A stretch of 64,000 nucleotides of DNA from contig NZ_NVWY01000004.1 in assembly GCF_002733835.1 (NCBI RefSeq), positions 121,340 through 185,339 of the forward strand, read 5' to 3'. The translations under genes and the position numbers were made by a program. The DNA is from Alcanivorax sp. GTDB lineage: Bacteria > Pseudomonadota > Gammaproteobacteria > Pseudomonadales > Alcanivoracaceae. Positions 61,895 to 64,000 of the stretch are shown here, piece by piece. A model generated the notes under the pieces. That model was given only the letters and a program-made list of their open reading frames with translations, was not told where the DNA came from and did not search any database. Each line of letters opens with the position of its first letter. Position 1 is the first letter of the stretch.

Positions 61895-62989
61895 TTGCCC
61901 GTGTTAACACTGATACCCAAAGATCCCCCGGAGCGCGCGGTCCGGTTAAAACGCCAAGTCATGGCGATCTATTCCTATTGTTTATTGTGGGCAGGCACCT
62001 TCATTGGTGTGGAACTCACCGCTTTTGAACCCAACACACCGCACCTGACCTTCTTCGCGGTGGTCTTTGCCATCAACGGGCTGTTCTATCTGCTTATTCG
62101 CAGTGGCGTCAGCGACCGCTTTGGCGATCCCAGCCTGACCATCCTGCAAATGGCCGTGGGCATCCTGCTGACCACCACTATTCTGCATTACTCCCGCGAA
62201 CTGCGCGGCGCCATGCTGAGCATCTACTTTATGGTCATGACCTTTGGGGTGTTCGCACTGGACCGCCGACGCATGCTGCTGATGGCTGCCTTCACTCTGC
62301 TTTGCTTCAGCGGGTTACAGATCTATGAATGGATAAACGCTCCCCAACAGGCGATTTTCTCCTACCTGATCGGGCACTGGATCATCCTGACCCTGGGTCT
62401 GGGCTGGTTTATCTATATGGGCGGGTATATCCACAACCTGCAATTGCGGGTACGAGAACAACGCGAACGACTGCGCGAAGCCCACGACCGCCTCAGTGCC
62501 ATTGCCGTGCGCGACGACCTGACCGGACTCTACAACCGCCGTCATTTTCTGGAACGGCTGGAAGAGGAAATGTCCCGCGCCGCGCGGGAGAACAGCCCCC
62601 TGCACCTGGCCATTCTTGATCTGGACCACTTCAAGCAAGTCAACGATACCTACGGCCACCACGCCGGAGACGAAGTGCTGCATCGCTTTGCACAACTGGC
62701 TTCCCAGGGATTACGCAAGTCTGACCTGTTGGCCCGCTATGGCGGGGAGGAATTCGTGGTGTTGTTCCCCCACACCAGCACCCAGGCCTGCCTGGCCGCA
62801 CTGGAGCGCTTGCGCCGCCAGTTCTCACAACAACACTATTCCTTCACAGCAAACCTGAGCAGCGAATTTTCCGCCGGGCTCACCCATTACCAACCCGGCG
62901 AAAGCGCTGAGCAATTTATCAAACGTGCGGACAACGCCCTCTACGAAGCCAAGGGCCTGGGCAGAAACCGCATCGAGTTAGCCAGCTAG
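61895..62989 (+). CDS. Membrane diguanylate cyclase (GGDEF domain)
   Basis: A 364-residue protein with about six N-terminal hydrophobic helices (residues 25-180), a short coiled coil and a C-terminal GGDEF domain. The active site is GGEEF (283-287), and R274-x-x-D277 exactly five residues before it is the c-di-GMP inhibitory site, so it should be an active, feedback-inhibited enzyme. The start is TTG 61895, six bases after AGG; GTG 61901 is an alternative. It is divergent from the acyl-CoA dehydrogenase operon. It could supply ligand for the PilZ protein at 9377-10513, but there is no genetic link. Confidence 0.9.
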   Translation: MPVLTLIPKDPPERAVRLKRQVMAIYSYCLLWAGTFIGVELTAFEPNTPHLTFFAVVFAINGLFYLLIRSGVSDRFGDPSLTILQMAVGILLTTTILHYSRELRGAMLSIYFMVMTFGVFALDRRRMLLMAAFTLLCFSGLQIYEWINAPQQAIFSYLIGHWIILTLGLGWFIYMGGYIHNLQLRVREQRERLREAHDRLSAIAVRDDLTGLYNRRHFLERLEEEMSRAARENSPLHLAILDLDHFKQVNDTYGHHAGDEVLHRFAQLASQGLRKSDLLARYGGEEFVVLFPHTSTQACLAALERLRRQFSQQHYSFTANLSSEFSAGLTHYQPGESAEQFIKRADNALYEAKGLGRNRIELAS

Positions 62990-63087
62990 GTGCTGAGCAT
63001 GAATCCAGCATTCGACAGGCAAACGCAACAGGACGGTGGAGGCCCGGCGCGTCTATCGGTATGCTTGCTCGCCACCGGGAGAAAAGC

Positions 63088-63645
63088 ATGTCAGAGATTA
63101 CCAATCCAAGCCTGAAGAACACCGTCCGCCAGCATTTCGCCAGCCTGGGCGAAGACGCACCCACCTGGACGGAAATTCACGGCATGCTGTGCGCCCTGGC
63201 CGCTGGCCCGCACGAAGCCGGGGAAACGCCCCCGGTGGATTACGCCCATGAGCTGGACATGCCGGTTCCAGACGACGTGGCCGCAGCACTCGACCAGCTG
63301 CGCCAGCGCCTGGTTACCCAACTGCTCGGTGGCGAAACGGTGAACCTGCCTTGCCTGCTCGACCCCTACCAGGAAGAAGATGGCCAGGATCTGGCAAGCT
63401 GGTGTGCCGGCTTTATGACCGGCGTGTTCGTGAATGAACCGCTTTGGTATGAAAACGACGAAGAAACCATCGTTAATCTGCTGTTGCCCTTTATCCTGAT
63501 TTCCGGCCTTGATGAAGACGAAGAACTGGATGCCCTGTGGGACAACACCCAGGTCGTCCGGCAAATGGCCTTGGGTATCCCGGAACTGATCGAAGAGCTG
63601 TTTCTTTGCTTTCATGGCCCGGATGAAGGTGGCGAACCGGCCTGA
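63088..63645 (+). CDS. YecA/YgfB (UPF0149) family protein
   Basis: A 185-residue acidic protein with the family phrases EIHGMLCALAAGP (family GxLxG), WCAGFMTGV and the acidic stretch ISGLDEDEEL. It lacks the C-terminal zinc-binding SEC-C motif present in some members. ATG 63088 has GGGAG 8 bases upstream; the frame is open earlier. Its function is unknown. It stands alone behind the diguanylate cyclase. Confidence 0.9.
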   Translation: MSEITNPSLKNTVRQHFASLGEDAPTWTEIHGMLCALAAGPHEAGETPPVDYAHELDMPVPDDVAAALDQLRQRLVTQLLGGETVNLPCLLDPYQEEDGQDLASWCAGFMTGVFVNEPLWYENDEETIVNLLLPFILISGLDEDEELDALWDNTQVVRQMALGIPELIEELFLCFHGPDEGGEPA

Positions 63646-63854
63646 TCCGGGACCGAATTCAGCGGCGCCCGGTGTTCCCGCTTGGCGCCATTTCTCCCTT
63701 TGCCGCTGGCCCTTCCCTTAAGCCCACTGATCACACCGTCAGGCGTAACGTGACCCAGTTCCACGCCCTTGCCAGAGCAACGCTCTAGTCTTGCAAATTA
63801 AACCACCGAGACAAAAAACAGGTGGCACCGGACAATAATGATCAGGGGGAACGC

Positions 63855-64000
63855 GTGCGCGTCATAGTTTTGGCCAGCCTGCTGGCGCCGGTACTGGCAT
63901 CCGCCCAAACAGAATCCCGGCCGGCCTGCCCGACACTGGCCCGGGCCAGCTTCACTTCGGCCGTTGAGAACCGCGAACCTACAGATGACATCAGCCAGGC
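63855..64000 (+). CDS. N-terminal part of a secreted protein (truncated by window edge)
   Basis: Starts at GTG 63855 with a strong GGGGGAA site upstream. The first 18 residues (MRVIVLASLLAPVLASAQ) form a signal peptide. The following ARASFTSAVENREPTDDIS recalls the start of DUF2914 domains (RAxFTTAIxxREP); this is from memory and uncertain. The rest lies outside the window. Confidence 0.7.
   Translation, partial: MRVIVLASLLAPVLASAQTESRPACPTLARASFTSAVENREPTDDISQ

Overview
The window looks like chromosomal DNA of a GC-rich gammaproteobacterium. The order tusDCB, cysG, serS, rarA, lolA, ftsK, trxB, aat, ate, infA, clpA, clpS, cspD, icd, idh, mnmA, hflD, purB is the core order I know from Pseudomonas aeruginosa. 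The unlinked additions (a cory-CC-star/ArsA-like pair behind CstA, malate synthase G, paired acyl-CoA dehydrogenases) suggest an Alcanivorax-like marine relative. The genus is inferred, not shown. I see no CRISPR array, prophage, transposase or integrase.

Layout. (1) 284-9373, minus: type II secretion genes gspE to gspM, ending in a secreted protein of unknown function where gspN would sit; gspC and gspD are not here. (2) 9377-16193, minus: directly upstream and abutting gspE lies a signalling module of a large hybrid histidine kinase, CheR, a receiver protein, a CheB methylesterase domain and a receiver-PAS-PilZ protein. (3) 16504-20279, minus: tRNA-Leu, tRNA-Cys, tRNA-Gly, pgsA, uvrC and gacA, the classical gacA-uvrC-pgsA-tRNA arrangement. 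(4) 20553-23535, plus: a CstA-type transporter, a small protein ending in Cys-Cys and an ArsA/Get3-type ATPase, with overlapping stops and starts. (5) 23637-27408: tRNA-Ser, a two-helix membrane protein, a Bax-inhibitor-1 (YccA) protein, tusDCB and a YbiB-like gene. (6) 27429-35049, minus: ftsK-lolA-rarA-crcB-serS-cysG. (7) 35402-38173, plus: trxB-aat-ate-infA. (8) 38301-45310: clpS-clpA, cspD, and two unrelated isocitrate dehydrogenases, icd and idh. (9) 45520-52680: rluE, moaCDE, nudJ, mnmA, hflD, purB, roxA, a GNAT protein. (10) 52684-64000: accessory genes and metabolism: a small secretin-like periplasmic protein, malate synthase G, ttcA, an SDR, a two-gene acyl-CoA dehydrogenase operon with a PsrA-like operator, a diguanylate cyclase and a YecA/UPF0149 protein.

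How the genes fit together. Translation and its quality control dominate: tRNA thiolation (TusDCB, MnmA, TtcA), pseudouridylation (RluE), ribosome hydroxylation (RoxA), initiation (InfA), and N-degron tagging by Aat and Ate feeding ClpS/ClpA. Acetate and fatty-acid metabolism is represented by the acyl-CoA dehydrogenases, malate synthase G and two isocitrate dehydrogenases around the glyoxylate branch point. The most unusual layout is the methyltransferase/methylesterase-equipped kinase module that appears to be co-transcribed with the secretion machine. The most unusual single proteins are the catalytic-Glu-less acyl-CoA dehydrogenase subunit and the mini-secretin.
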